Position numbers and translations under genes: made by a program. From the NCBI GenBank assembly GCA_964516815.1, contig CAZEXK010000036.1:1-6612 (forward strand): a stretch of DNA of 6,612 nucleotides, given 5' to 3'. Below the pieces are notes generated by a model, which saw only the letters and a program-made list of their open reading frames with translations, had not been told where the DNA came from and made no database searches. This stretch comes from CAIJNA01 sp964516815 (lineage in GTDB: Bacteria > Campylobacterota > Campylobacteria > Campylobacterales > Arcobacteraceae). This document shows positions 6,545 to 6,612 of the stretch, piece by piece. Position 1 is the first letter of the stretch; each line of letters begins with the position of its first letter.

Positions 6545-6565
6545 AAAAAGCTTGAAAAGCTTTTT
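6545..6565 (-). terminator. Symmetrical hairpin, probable terminator of the gene at the right edge
   Basis: AAAAAGCTT (arm 6545-6553) and AAGCTTTTT (arm 6557-6565) are a perfect 9-bp inverted repeat around a three-base loop. A-runs and T-runs at the outer ends give a U-run in either direction, so it could act on both strands. On the - strand it starts three bases after the TAA of the partial gene entering from the right, the usual place for an intrinsic terminator. Each arm has only two G/C pairs, so strength is modest. Confidence 0.5.
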
Positions 6566-6568
6566 AAT

Positions 6569-6612
6569 TTAGTGAATGATTTGAGATAAAAATTCTTTTA
6601 ATCTATCACTTT
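6569..6612 (-). CDS. C-terminal end of an unidentified gene (partial, runs off the right edge)
   Basis: On the - strand one frame stays open from the edge and ends with SDRLKEFLSQIIH and a TAA at 6569-6571. The other two frames hit stops within the first few codons. The tail looks like a normal amphipathic C-terminal helix, and the terminator-like hairpin follows three bases later, which supports a real gene end. Thirteen residues are too few to identify the protein. It precedes alr on the same strand. Confidence 0.5.
   Translation of the reverse strand, partial: SDRLKEFLSQIIH

Noticed and set aside
1..6612. CRISPR array, tRNA/rRNA genes, insertion sequences, riboswitches
   Set aside because: No regularly spaced repeats, cloverleaf-like segments, transposase motifs or long structured leaders are visible; the window is almost fully coding with no gene-free stretch over about 110 bases.

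Overview
The window is A+T-rich bacterial DNA with very short gaps between genes. Trp is encoded by TGG and TGA is read as stop, which argues against mycoplasmas. Shine-Dalgarno sequences of the AAGGA type, the codon bias and the gene set (family II pyrophosphatase, AlkC glycosylase, ArsP-type permease) suggest Campylobacterota, most likely the Arcobacter group. That placement is an inference from memory of the families and was not tested by a search.

The layout is two convergent gene clusters. On the + strand (111-2900) are a Mn-dependent family II inorganic pyrophosphatase (ppaC), the DNA glycosylase AlkC and an EI24/CysZ-like integral membrane protein. They are separated by 1 base and then overlap by 4 bases, so they look like one translationally coupled operon with a candidate promoter just upstream of ppaC. 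On the - strand, read right to left from 6509 to 2919, are alanine racemase (alr), the P-loop NTPase YchF, an ArsP/UPF0718-type permease, a small CxxC thioredoxin-fold protein and a tiny Kunitz/BPTI-domain lipoprotein. Gaps in the last four are 12-13 bases or less; alr and ychF are 39 bases apart. The clusters meet tail to tail with 18 bases between stop codons, where a weak + strand hairpin is visible. At the right edge the last 13 codons of another - strand gene end just before a short hairpin.

Most genes are housekeeping: pyrophosphate removal, alkylation repair, D-alanine supply and a ribosome-associated ATPase. The unusual part is 2919-4352. There a permease with a Cys-Ser-Cys motif, a small dithiol protein and a secreted lipoprotein carrying a near-canonical eukaryotic-type trypsin inhibitor fold (six cysteines, Lys-Ala reactive site) form one apparent transcription unit. 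The permease-thioredoxin pair suggests export of a thiol-reactive metalloid or metal. The Kunitz lipoprotein is the most noteworthy item in the window and its role is open.
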